Shown piece after piece: positions 1 to 7,378 of a stretch of DNA of 26,902 nt (position 1 is its first letter; every line of letters starts with the position of its first letter). The position numbers were made by a program, and so were the translations under genes. The stretch is taken from NCBI GenBank assembly GCA_900768035.1, contig CAAGBH010000053.1:1-26902 (forward strand), written 5' to 3'. This stretch comes from Clostridia bacterium. Its GTDB lineage: Bacteria; Bacillota; Clostridia; Oscillospirales; Acutalibacteraceae. The notes beneath the pieces are model-generated. The model was not told the origin of the DNA. It worked only from the letters and a program-made list of their open reading frames with translations, and did no database searches.

Positions 1-15
1 ACGCTCTTCCGATCT
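1..15. other. Illumina adapter remnant
   Basis: Bases 1-15 read ACGCTCTTCCGATCT, identical to the 3' end of the standard Illumina read-1 adapter. They are almost certainly not genomic. The last T of this adapter is the ligation overhang, so genomic sequence most likely begins at base 16. Confidence 0.93.
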
Positions 16-1148
16 TATACTGCCTTATCAAATATGTTTTGGATTGTAATGAAATGCTTGCCTTCTTCATAATCAGCACAAACAACATAGTCATCTTGTA
101 CTCCTAAAACATAATTGAATGTTTCAGAAACTTTACTAGTGTCAACATCGCAATAAACCGCCCAGTTTGTAGAAAGTCCTGTTCCAGTCTGAGTTTTCAA
201 TTCGTAAACAGTAGCGTTTATCTGATTTATTTTAGGCTCTCGAAAAATGTTCTCTTTTTGGAATAATATATTGTTATTTAAATCATAGAATTTGTATGAG
301 TATGTTTTGTCATCGTTTTTTGTTGAAACATATAAGTCTGCTAACGTTTTATTGTTTCTATCCTTTATGTCAGTAATAAGTAACGGACCTATTTCCTTCA
401 TTGTTATTGTACCGATTTCATTACTTGGGACAATTTGATAGGTATCTAATAATTTGTTATTTTCCAATTCCATTAGCACATAATAATCTGTTGTGCTGTG
501 AACAATAATTTTATCATTATAATCATTTGCAACATAAAAAGTAGTGGCGTTTTTTGCGTCTTCTGCTCCTGACAATTTAAATACACTACACATAAATATT
601 ATACAACAAGCAAAAAATAATATCTTTGTTGGTTTTTCAAATATTTGATTTAACAAGGGTTTTTCTTTTTTAGCTTTTTCCTCTAATTCTTTTTCCTTTT
701 TTTCGGAATATATTTTAATTTTTTGAGAATAAGAAAGCTTTTCTTTAACTAAGAAAATAGGAGCTAAATTATTACAAAGCAAATAAAGCAAATAAATACC
801 CATGACTATTCCAAAAAGAATATTGAATTTTTTAAAAGCGCCAAATAATATAGCAAAAAACAGGGCACAAAGAACGCTTGCCAATATATTGTTTTTTCCT
901 GTGTGACTTTTATACTCGAACGGGGAAGTAGTAATAGTATTAAGGAAAATATATGAAAAGTAGAAAATAAGAAGTATTGTAAAACAAGTTTCAATGACAC
1001 TACCAAGACTTAAATCTATGTAATTTGTTGGGATTCCATAATAAGTGATTTTACCTTTTTGATATTGAAAAGTAAGCAAATATGCTAAACCTAAAAACAA
1101 AGAAATAATAATTCCATTTTCAATAATGATATTAAATATTTTTTTCAC
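15..1148 (-). CDS. membrane protein of unknown function, C-terminus uncertain
   Basis: I do not recognise this protein. The start is GTG at 1148-1146, with an AAAGGCGGTG ribosome binding site just upstream. The 377-residue reading has hydrophobic segments near residues 9-27, 48-70, 88-105 and 108-128, then a Lys/Glu-rich stretch around 138-165, another membrane segment near 174-192, and a polar, probably extracytoplasmic C-terminal domain of about 185 residues rich in Asn, Asp, Lys and Tyr. The gene is more AT-rich than its neighbours, which suggests an accessory gene. The TAA stop uses base 15, the last base of the adapter, so only TA is genomic. The real codon could be TAA, TAG, TAT or TAC, and the protein may continue past the contig end. 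Confidence 0.6.
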   Translation of the reverse strand: MKKIFNIIIENGIIISLFLGLAYLLTFQYQKGKITYYGIPTNYIDLSLGSVIETCFTILLIFYFSYIFLNTITTSPFEYKSHTGKNNILASVLCALFFAILFGAFKKFNILFGIVMGIYLLYLLCNNLAPIFLVKEKLSYSQKIKIYSEKKEKELEEKAKKEKPLLNQIFEKPTKILFFACCIIFMCSVFKLSGAEDAKNATTFYVANDYNDKIIVHSTTDYYVLMELENNKLLDTYQIVPSNEIGTITMKEIGPLLITDIKDRNNKTLADLYVSTKNDDKTYSYKFYDLNNNILFQKENIFREPKINQINATVYELKTQTGTGLSTNWAVYCDVDTSKVSETFNYVLGVQDDYVVCADYEEGKHFITIQNIFDKAV

Positions 1149-1268
1149 GAAATCACCGCCTTTAATTCATTATAACATAAATGCCCTAAAAAGTAAATTA
1201 CAGCAGTATAAATTCCCTTTAATCACAAATAATAGTATCACGATTTGAAATTAAAGGAGAATTTATAT

Positions 1269-1805
1269 ATGAAAGCAACAGGCATTGTACGTCGAATCGA
1301 CGACCTTGGTCGTGTGGTTATACCGAAAGAGATTAGAAGAACAATGAGAATCAGAGAGGGAGATCCTTTGGAAATATATACCAACGCAGGTGGGGAGGTT
1401 ATTTTTAAAAAATACTCACCGATTGGTGAATTGGGTATATTTGCGACACAGTATGCTGAGGCGCTTGCAAGTGGGACTAAACTTTCGGTTATTATATGTG
1501 ATCGTGACCACTGTATTGCGGCGGCGGGAATTTCCAAAAAGGAGGTTTTGGAACGCCGAGTTACACCAAATTTAGAGGAAATTATGGAACAGCGCCGTAA
1601 TGTCAGTTTCGACCAAAACCAAGGTCAAGAGGCGCTTGAGGGAATAAACCGTAATATCTGTGTGGCAGTGCCGATTATTTCATCGGGTGATGTCAGTGGT
1701 GCGGTTGTTCTGGTTACAAATGAAAATAGCAGCAATGCCGACCAAAGCGATATAAAACTTGCAAATGTTGCGGCATCGTTCTTAGGAAAACAGATGGAAG
1801 AATAA
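1269..1805 (+). CDS. spoVT: stage V sporulation protein T
   Basis: SpoVT is a forespore DNA-binding regulator that tunes sigma-G-dependent genes. The N-terminal part, about residues 1-50, is an AbrB-type swapped-hairpin domain with the hallmark GIVRRIDDLGRVVIPKEIRR. The rest (about 55-178) fits the GAF-like sensor domain of SpoVT. Its 178 residues equal the usual length of the Bacillus protein. I chose ATG 1269 because AAAGGAGA lies just upstream; the in-frame TTG at 1245 would add eight residues and sits before that site. A hairpin terminator at 1812 follows, so it appears to be a single-gene unit. I saw no convincing sigma-G promoter. It is one of two sporulation markers in the window. Confidence 0.95.
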   Translation: MKATGIVRRIDDLGRVVIPKEIRRTMRIREGDPLEIYTNAGGEVIFKKYSPIGELGIFATQYAEALASGTKLSVIICDRDHCIAAAGISKKEVLERRVTPNLEEIMEQRRNVSFDQNQGQEALEGINRNICVAVPIISSGDVSGAVVLVTNENSSNADQSDIKLANVAASFLGKQMEE

Positions 1806-1811
1806 CTTTTG

Positions 1812-1838
1812 GCACTTCGTTTTGGCGGAGTGCTTTTT
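1812..1838 (+). terminator. intrinsic terminator after spoVT
   Basis: GCACTTCG (1812-1819) pairs with CGGAGTGC (1826-1833), with one G-U pair and a six-base loop, followed by five T. It begins six bases after the spoVT stop. Confidence 0.8.
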
Positions 1839-1849
1839 CGAATTTTTTG

Positions 1850-1878
1850 TTGTTATATTCTCACAAATACGATATAAC
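1850..1878 (+). promoter_or_regulatory. candidate sigma-A promoter for pyk
   Basis: TTGTTA (1850-1855) and TATAAC (1873-1878) are separated by 17 bases. A separate TATAAT at 1888-1893 lacks a good -35 but is an alternative. The evidence is moderate. Confidence 0.4.
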
Positions 1879-1908
1879 GCCATTGACTATAATTGCGAGG
1901 CGATTTTT

Positions 1909-3324
1909 ATGGTTAGAAAAACCAAAATAGTTTGCACGTTAGGTCCTGCTTGCAGTGATGAAAAAACTGTTACTGAAATGTGTCTTGCGGGTATGAATGT
2001 TGCGAGAATGAATTTTTCACACAACACCTACGAAGACCACGAAAAAAGAATTGAAACGGTCAAAAAAGTGCGAGAGCAACTCAATTTGCCGATTGCAATT
2101 ATGCTTGACACCAAAGGCCCTGAATACCGAATAAAAACCTTTGAAAACGGCAAAATCTGTCTTAATGACGGTGACGACTTTACCTTTACGGCAGAGGAAA
2201 TTATCGGTGATGAAAAACGGGTTTCGGTTAACTATAAAGATTTACCTAACGATTTATCGGCGGGGGATAAAATTCTGCTTAATAACGGGCTTTTGAGTTT
2301 TGAGGTGGTTTCCACCACGCAGACCGATGTAAAATGCAAAGTTTTGGTGGGCGGTGAACTTTCGGACCGCAAGAGTATGAGTTTTCCAAACAAAACTTTA
2401 AAGCAAATTTATTTAAGCGAACAGGATAAACAGGACATTTTATTCGGTATAAAACACGATATTGATTTTATAGCCTGTTCGTTTGTTTCTTGCAAGCAAG
2501 ATTTGCTTGATGTTAAGCAGTTCCTCGAAGAAAATAATGCCGACGGTATCGGGCTTATTGCAAAGATTGAAAACCGTTCGGGTGTTGATAATATTGAGGA
2601 AATCTGTCAAGTGTGCGACGGCATTATGATTGCAAGAGGGGATATGGGTGTGGAAATTCCCTTTGAAGAACTTCCCGCAATCCAAAAGCAACTGATAACC
2701 AAGTGCCGACTTTTAGGTAAAAGGGTTATTACTGCTACCGAGATGCTTGAATCTATGATTTATAATGCAAGACCTACGAGAGCGGAAATCTCCGACGTTG
2801 CCAATGCGGTTTATGACGGAACAAGCGCAATTATGCTTTCGGGAGAGACTGCGGCAGGGAAATATCCTGTTTTGGCGGTTAAAACTATGGCAAGCATTGC
2901 CGAAAATACCGAAGCGAATATACATTACGAAAAGCGGTTTTTAACAAGAGAATTTAAGATTAAAAATACCGTTGATGCGATTTCTCACTCGACCTGCGGT
3001 ATGGCAATAGATATCGGTGCAAAGGCTATTGCGGTTTGTTCGATTTCGGGTATTACGCCAAGAATGGTATCCCGTTTTCGTCCGAGCGTGCCGATTTTGG
3101 GGATAACTACAAGCGAGAAAACTTGGAGAAGACTTTCTCTTTCTTGGGGTGTAAGACCTGTTATCTGTGAAAATTATAATTCCACAGATGTGCTTTTTTA
3201 TAATGCTGCAAAATTAACCAAAGAATTATTGGGCTTAAATAACGGCGATAAAATCGTTATGACAGGCGGTGTTACAAATGGAAAATCGGGCAACACAAAC
3301 TTAATAAAAGTTGAAATTTTATAA
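1909..3324 (+). CDS. pyk: pyruvate kinase
   Basis: It converts phosphoenolpyruvate and ADP to pyruvate and ATP in glycolysis. The protein has 471 residues, the length of the short form without the extra C-terminal PEP-utiliser domain found in Bacillus. Visible motifs are ARMNFSH near the N-terminus, MLDTKGPEYRI, the catalytic lysine segment LIAKIENRSG, IARGDMGVEIP for metal binding, and ITATEMLESM...PTRAEISDVANAV...MLSGETAAGKYP. The start is ATG 1909 (MVRKTKIVCTLGP), preceded by GAGG; the longer frame from 1822 adds 29 residues unlike the family. It is transcribed alone, convergent with serS across a shared hairpin. Confidence 0.97.
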   Translation: MVRKTKIVCTLGPACSDEKTVTEMCLAGMNVARMNFSHNTYEDHEKRIETVKKVREQLNLPIAIMLDTKGPEYRIKTFENGKICLNDGDDFTFTAEEIIGDEKRVSVNYKDLPNDLSAGDKILLNNGLLSFEVVSTTQTDVKCKVLVGGELSDRKSMSFPNKTLKQIYLSEQDKQDILFGIKHDIDFIACSFVSCKQDLLDVKQFLEENNADGIGLIAKIENRSGVDNIEEICQVCDGIMIARGDMGVEIPFEELPAIQKQLITKCRLLGKRVITATEMLESMIYNARPTRAEISDVANAVYDGTSAIMLSGETAAGKYPVLAVKTMASIAENTEANIHYEKRFLTREFKIKNTVDAISHSTCGMAIDIGAKAIAVCSISGITPRMVSRFRPSVPILGITTSEKTWRRLSLSWGVRPVICENYNSTDVLFYNAAKLTKELLGLNNGDKIVMTGGVTNGKSGNTNLIKVEIL

Positions 3325-3330
3325 TAAAAA

Positions 3331-3352
3331 AAAGGAGTCTTTCGACTCCTTT
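3331..3352 (-). terminator. terminator shared by serS and pyk
   Basis: AAAGGAGTC (3331-3339) pairs with GACTCCTTT (3344-3352) around a TTTC loop. Read on the minus strand the stem is followed by a run of eight T, making it a strong serS terminator. On the plus strand the T tract is poorer (TTTAAGTTT), but it probably also ends pyk. Confidence 0.85.
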
Positions 3353-3356
3353 AAGT

Positions 3357-4652
3357 TTATTTACTTGTTATGAACTCTTTACCGCCCATATAAGGTTGCA
3401 ATGCTTTTGGAATAGCAAGGGTGTATTTCTCACCGTCGAATGAAAGGTTGTTTTCAAGGAAAGCAATCAACATTCTCGGAGGAGCAACAACGGTGTTATT
3501 AAGAGTGTGTGCCAAATACTTTTTACCGTCCTCGGCTTTAACACGGATACCCAAACGTCTTGCCTGTGCATCGCCCAAATTAGAGCAAGAGCAAACTTCA
3601 AAATATTTTTGCTGTTTCGGACTCCAAGCCTCGATATCGTAAGATTTAACCTTTAAGTCTGCCAAGTCACCTGTGCAACATTCAAGGGTTCTTACAGGGA
3701 TATCTAAACTGCGGAAAAGTTCAACCGAGTAACTCCACATTTTATTGAACCAATCCATACTTTCCTCAGGTTTACAAATAACAATCATTTCCTGCTTTTC
3801 GAATTGGTGTATACGGTAAATTCCTCTTTCTTCAATACCGTGTGCGCCCTTTTCTTTACGGAAACAGGGTGAATAACTTGTAAGGGTTAAAGGTAATTTT
3901 TCTTCGGGGGTTATGGTGTCAATAAATTTACCAATCATTGAATGCTCCGAAGTGCCGATTAAATAAAGGTCTTCGCCCTCTATTTTATACATCATAGCGT
4001 CCATTTCTTCGAAACTCATAACGCCTGTAACAACATTACTTCTAATCATAAAAGGCGGAATGCAATAGGTGAAGCCTTTGTCAATCATAAAGTCACGTGC
4101 GTATGAGAGAACGGCAGAATGAAGTCTTGCAATATCGCCCATAAGGTAATAAAAGCCTTCGCCTGCAACCTTGCCTGCGGCCTCTTTGTCAATACCGTCA
4201 AATGCCGCCATAATGTCGGTATGATATGGTATTTCAAAATCGGGGTTGGTTTTTTCGCCGTACTGAGTTACTTCAACATTTTCGCTGTCGTCTTTACCAA
4301 CGGGCACGCTATCGTCAACGATGTTGGGTATTTTCATCTGAATTTCCAAAACTTTTTTGGAAAGTTCGTCTTCTTTAATTTCTAAAGCCTTTAATTCTTC
4401 GGCTTGTTCGGTAACGAGTTTTTTAATTTCTTCGGCTTCTTCACGCTTGCCCTGAGCCATAAGCATACCGATTTGTTTGCTTACTTTATTGCGGTTTGCA
4501 CGAAGTTCGTTAGCACGGTTATTTGCTTCACACTTTTGAGCGTAAAGTTCAATAATCTCATCAACTAGTGGTAGTTTTGAATCTTTAAATTTTTTCTTAA
4601 TGTTTTCTTTTACTAATTGCGGGTTTTCGCAAATAAATTTAATATCCAGCAT
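3357..4652 (-). CDS. serS: serine--tRNA ligase
   Basis: It charges tRNA-Ser with serine. Over 431 residues it has the family layout: an N-terminal tRNA-binding arm (about 1-110, with the charged helical hairpin near 30-105) and a class II catalytic core. Motif 2 is seen as CFRKEKGAHGIEERGIYRIHQFEKQE and motif 3 towards the end. Some core signatures differ from the common bacterial enzyme: SNLGDAQARR where SNxxDFQARR is usual, and TLNNTVVAPPRML where TLNGxxxAxxRTL is usual. The start has a GGAGGAG site and a consensus promoter upstream on the same strand. I saw no T-box in the short leader. Confidence 0.96.
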   Translation of the reverse strand: MLDIKFICENPQLVKENIKKKFKDSKLPLVDEIIELYAQKCEANNRANELRANRNKVSKQIGMLMAQGKREEAEEIKKLVTEQAEELKALEIKEDELSKKVLEIQMKIPNIVDDSVPVGKDDSENVEVTQYGEKTNPDFEIPYHTDIMAAFDGIDKEAAGKVAGEGFYYLMGDIARLHSAVLSYARDFMIDKGFTYCIPPFMIRSNVVTGVMSFEEMDAMMYKIEGEDLYLIGTSEHSMIGKFIDTITPEEKLPLTLTSYSPCFRKEKGAHGIEERGIYRIHQFEKQEMIVICKPEESMDWFNKMWSYSVELFRSLDIPVRTLECCTGDLADLKVKSYDIEAWSPKQQKYFEVCSCSNLGDAQARRLGIRVKAEDGKKYLAHTLNNTVVAPPRMLIAFLENNLSFDGEKYTLAIPKALQPYMGGKEFITSK

Positions 4653-4685
4653 TTTTTCTCCTCCAAAAGAGCATAATACTAATAC

Positions 4686-4714
4686 AGTATATCACAGTTA
4701 AAATATTATGTCAA
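4686..4714 (-). promoter_or_regulatory. sigma-A promoter of serS
   Basis: On the minus strand TTGACA (4714-4709) and TATACT (4691-4686) are separated by exactly 17 bases. The leader to the serS start is only about 30 bases, too short for a T-box. Confidence 0.85.
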
Positions 4715-4733
4715 TTTGATAAGAGGTAAAAAT

Positions 4734-4985
4734 ATGAAAAAAGATGATAATTTTCCACAAACCAGAGATGTTGTTAAAAAAATGGCTTATGCTAAGGGTG
4801 AACACACTAAAAGCGCTATCGACCTTGTGAATCAGTATGGAACTTATGAAATACAACCTACTGCCGATACGGAAAATCAGTATCCCGCAATAGCACAAGG
4901 CTTTAACCCTCAAATTATAGAGACCGACCGCCAAAACAAACACTATAAAGGCGATAAATTTGAAAAAACAAATAGTAACACTTAA
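4734..4985 (+). CDS. small conserved-looking protein, unknown function
   Basis: I do not recognise the family. It is an 83-residue, polar, soluble protein with no signal peptide or membrane segment. It begins MKKDDNFPQTRDVVKK and its middle reads YGTYEIQPTADTENQYPAIAQGF, which looks like a conserved core rather than random sequence. The start is ATG 4734 after AAGAGGT at 4721-4727; the TTG at 4716 lies before that site. It is divergent from serS and ends only two bases before the -35 box of the efp promoter. Because the organism sporulates and small polar proteins of this size are often spore-associated, that is one guess, but nothing in the sequence proves it. Confidence 0.7.
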   Translation: MKKDDNFPQTRDVVKKMAYAKGEHTKSAIDLVNQYGTYEIQPTADTENQYPAIAQGFNPQIIETDRQNKHYKGDKFEKTNSNT

Positions 4986-4987
4986 TC

Positions 4988-5016
4988 TTGACAAAATGCG
5001 CCGTACACTTTATAAT
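4988..5016 (+). promoter_or_regulatory. consensus sigma-A promoter of efp
   Basis: TTGACA (4988-4993), a 17-base spacer and TATAAT (5011-5016) match the sigma-A consensus perfectly. It sits immediately after the stop codon of the small upstream gene and should drive efp and the following gene strongly. Confidence 0.92.
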
Positions 5017-5054
5017 AAAGTATAATTAATGCAATTTTTGGAGGATTTTTTATT

Positions 5055-5612
5055 ATGATTAGTGCCGGCGATTTTAGAAATGGCGTAACTTTTGAAGAAG
5101 ACGGTAACGTACTTCAGGTTGTTGAATTCCAACATGTTAAACCCGGTAAGGGCGCAGCATTTGTTAGAACTAAGATTAAGAATGTTATAACAGGTTCTGT
5201 TATTGAAAAGAGTTATAACCCGACTGCAAAATTCCCTACTGCTTTCGTTGAAAGAAAAGATATGGAATATTCTTACAATGACGGTGACCTTTACTACTTT
5301 ATGGATCAGGAAACTTATGATATGGTTCCGATTAATGCAAGTGACCTTAGCGATAACTTTAAGTTCGTTAAGGAAAATATGGTTTGCAAAATTTTATCTT
5401 ATAAAGGTAATGTTTTTGGTATTGAACCCCCAACATTCGTTGAACTTCAAATCACCAAGACTGACCCTGGTTTTGCAGGCAACACTGCTACAAATGCTAC
5501 CAAACCTGCAACTGTTGAAACAGGTGCTGAAATCCGTGTTCCTTTGTTTATCGACGAAGGCGATATGGTTCGTATTGATACCCGTACCGGCGAATATATG
5601 GAACGTGCATAA
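5055..5612 (+). CDS. efp: translation elongation factor P
   Basis: EF-P binds the ribosome beside the P site and relieves stalling at polyproline stretches. The 185-residue length is typical. The N-terminal KOW-like domain carries the tip loop KPGKGAAF with Lys32, the residue that is modified in many bacteria. The two OB-fold domains follow, and the C-terminal signature VPLFIDEGDMVRIDTRTGEYMER is intact. The start is ATG 5055 with GGAGG at 5040-5044. Promoter quality and codon choice suggest high expression. Lys32 is present, but no modification enzyme is encoded nearby. The next gene follows after 20 bases, probably in the same transcript. Confidence 0.97.
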   Translation: MISAGDFRNGVTFEEDGNVLQVVEFQHVKPGKGAAFVRTKIKNVITGSVIEKSYNPTAKFPTAFVERKDMEYSYNDGDLYYFMDQETYDMVPINASDLSDNFKFVKENMVCKILSYKGNVFGIEPPTFVELQITKTDPGFAGNTATNATKPATVETGAEIRVPLFIDEGDMVRIDTRTGEYMERA

Positions 5613-5632
5613 TTTTTAGGAGGTATTCTAAT

Positions 5633-6073
5633 ATGGATATTTGTGAAAAAATTGCTTATATAAAAGGTCTTGCTGAAGGTCTTTCTCTTGATGAGAGCAC
5701 AAAAGAAGGCAAGATTTTAAACGCAATTATTGATTTGCTCGGTGATATTACCGAAGAAATTTGCGATATCGAAGACGGCTGTGACGAACTTATGGAACAA
5801 ATCGATGCCGTTGACGAAGATTTGGCATCATTAGAAGAAGTTATCTATGATGATGAAGATGAATGTGATTGTGACTGTGACTGCGATTGCGAAGACGATG
5901 AAGTTTACGAAATCGAATGTCCTGCTTGCAACGATGTGATTTATCTTGATGCTGAAATGCTTGAAGAAGAGGGTATGGTTTGTCCTAACTGCGGAACCGA
6001 CCTTGAATTTGATTTTGACGGTTGCGACTGCGAATGTGATTGCGGCTGCGATTGCGAAGAAACCGAAGAATAA
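5633..6073 (+). CDS. CD1247-type protein with zinc ribbon and Asp-Cys repeats
   Basis: The N-terminal 70 residues, beginning MDICEKIAYIKGLAEGLSLD, match what I know of the CD1247 N-terminal domain, a clostridial family of unknown function; they look helical and strongly acidic. A zinc ribbon follows with C96-x2-C99 and C117-x2-C120. Two unusual tracts flank it: ECDCDCDCDCEDD at 77-89 and CDCECDCGCDC at 131-141. In all, 18 of 146 residues are cysteine and a very large share are Asp or Glu. The alternating Asp-Cys tracts might bind several metal ions, but this is inference. It has a GGAGGT site, follows efp closely, and is ended by a strong terminator. Confidence 0.85.
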   Translation: MDICEKIAYIKGLAEGLSLDESTKEGKILNAIIDLLGDITEEICDIEDGCDELMEQIDAVDEDLASLEEVIYDDEDECDCDCDCDCEDDEVYEIECPACNDVIYLDAEMLEEEGMVCPNCGTDLEFDFDGCDCECDCGCDCEETEE

Positions 6074-6084
6074 TTAAAAATTAA

Positions 6085-6114
6085 AAAAAGCCGCACTTTT
6101 TGGTGCGGCTTTTT
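6085..6114 (+). terminator. strong intrinsic terminator before ispD
   Basis: AAAAAGCCGCAC (6085-6096) pairs perfectly with GTGCGGCTTTTT (6103-6114) around a six-base loop. It ends the efp unit and lies only 17 bases before the ispD start codon. Confidence 0.9.
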
Positions 6115-6131
6115 GAATATTAGGGTTGAAA

Positions 6132-6863
6132 ATGAATAAAACAGAATTAAAATTTCAATATGAAATCACGCAAAAAGAAAATTCGGGAATAAGTGTTATT
6201 GTGGTTGCGGGCGGTTCATCCTCAAGAATGAAAGGAATCAACAAACAGTTGGCAACCTTGGGCGGTGTGCCTGTAATTATCAGAACACTTTTGGCTTTTG
6301 AAAACTGCAAAAGCATTTCAAACATTATTTTAGTTGTTAAAGACAGCGATTTGTTCGAAATTCAGTGCCTTACTCAAAAATATATGATAACAAAACTAAC
6401 CGATATTGTTTGTGGCGGAAATAGCCGTCAGGAATCGGTTTTGAAAGGTTTTTCTCGGCTTAAAGAGAGTGATGAAAAGGTGCTTGTTCATGATGGCGCA
6501 AGACCTTTTGTGAGTGAAAAAATAATTGATGCGGTTATCGGCGGTCTTGAAAAATATTGCGCAGTCACCTGTGCGGTTAAGGTTAAAGATACTGTAAAAG
6601 AGATTGATGAAAACGGAAAGGTTGTAAAAACCTTGAACCGTGACAGTCTCGTTTCGGTGCAGACTCCACAAGGTGTGCGGGTTGCCGAATATCTAAAGGC
6701 GGTCGAAAACTGTGATGTTTCTCTTTTTACCGACGATACTTCTATTATGGAAAATGCGGGATATGAAGTTTTGACGGTTGAGGGAAGTTATAAAAATATT
6801 AAAATCACCACAAAGGAAGATTTGAGTTTGGCTGAGGGCTTTTTAGGAGAGGTTGAAGAATGA
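6132..6863 (+). CDS. ispD: 2-C-methyl-D-erythritol 4-phosphate cytidylyltransferase
   Basis: IspD makes CDP-ME from MEP and CTP, the third step of the MEP isoprenoid pathway. The 243-residue protein shows the nucleotide-binding segment VIVVAGGSSSRM...NKQ after a non-conserved lead of about 16 residues, then VHDGARPFV and the TPQ motif, in the expected order. ATG 6132 has AGGG six bases upstream; the TTG at 6126 would have no site. Its stop overlaps the start of ispF by four bases (ATGA), implying coupled translation. There is no room for a promoter between the terminator at 6085-6114 and this gene. Confidence 0.95.
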   Translation: MNKTELKFQYEITQKENSGISVIVVAGGSSSRMKGINKQLATLGGVPVIIRTLLAFENCKSISNIILVVKDSDLFEIQCLTQKYMITKLTDIVCGGNSRQESVLKGFSRLKESDEKVLVHDGARPFVSEKIIDAVIGGLEKYCAVTCAVKVKDTVKEIDENGKVVKTLNRDSLVSVQTPQGVRVAEYLKAVENCDVSLFTDDTSIMENAGYEVLTVEGSYKNIKITTKEDLSLAEGFLGEVEE

Positions 6864-7333
6864 TTAGAATAGGTCACGGATATGATGTTCATAAGTTTGC
6901 CGAAAACCGAAAATGTATAATCGGCGGTGTGGAAATTCCTTATGAAAAGGGACTTTTGGGACATTCTGATGCCGATGTTTTGTTGCACGCTGTATGCGAT
7001 GCGCTTTTGGGTGCGGCAGGTCTTGGTGATATAGGAAAACACTTTCCCGATAATGACAACCGATTTTTAAATATTGACAGTCGAATTTTGATTAAAAAAA
7101 CTGTCGAACTTTTAAAGGAAAAAGGTTATAGTGTCGGTAATATTGATGCCACAATTATTGCCCAAAAACCGAAAATGGCAGAATATATTTCAAAAATGCG
7201 TGAAAATATTGCCGAAGACTGCGGTGTATCGGCGGATAAAATTAATGTAAAAGCCACCACCGAGGAGGGCTTGGGCTTTACAGGAAACCTCGAGGGAATT
7301 TCTGCTCACGCAGTTTGCATTATTTCGGAATAA
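6860..7333 (+). CDS. ispF: 2-C-methyl-D-erythritol 2,4-cyclodiphosphate synthase
   Basis: IspF cyclises CDP-ME2P to MEcPP in the MEP pathway. The length of 157 residues is typical. The metal ligands are visible as Asp9 and His11 in GYDVH and His43 in SDADVLLHAVCDALLG. The later segments NIDATIIAQKPKM and ATTEEGLGFTG are also characteristic. It overlaps ispD by four bases, a common pairing (fused in some bacteria). A 45-base gap separates it from the DUF4830 gene. Confidence 0.97.
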   Translation: MIRIGHGYDVHKFAENRKCIIGGVEIPYEKGLLGHSDADVLLHAVCDALLGAAGLGDIGKHFPDNDNRFLNIDSRILIKKTVELLKEKGYSVGNIDATIIAQKPKMAEYISKMRENIAEDCGVSADKINVKATTEEGLGFTGNLEGISAHAVCIISE

Positions 7334-7378
7334 TTCGCTTTCGTTTTTCGTATGCTTTTAAAAAGGAGTATATGAAAA

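Noticed and set aside
1822..1908. 29-residue N-terminal extension of pyruvate kinase
   Set aside because: It covers the spoVT terminator and the promoter region and is not family sequence.
4653..4733. T-box in front of serS
   Set aside because: The leader after the promoter is only about 30 bases, too short for a T-box.
5203..5619. 138-codon frame overlapping efp
   Set aside because: It is a shadow frame of efp with an abnormal Leu/Lys/Asn composition.
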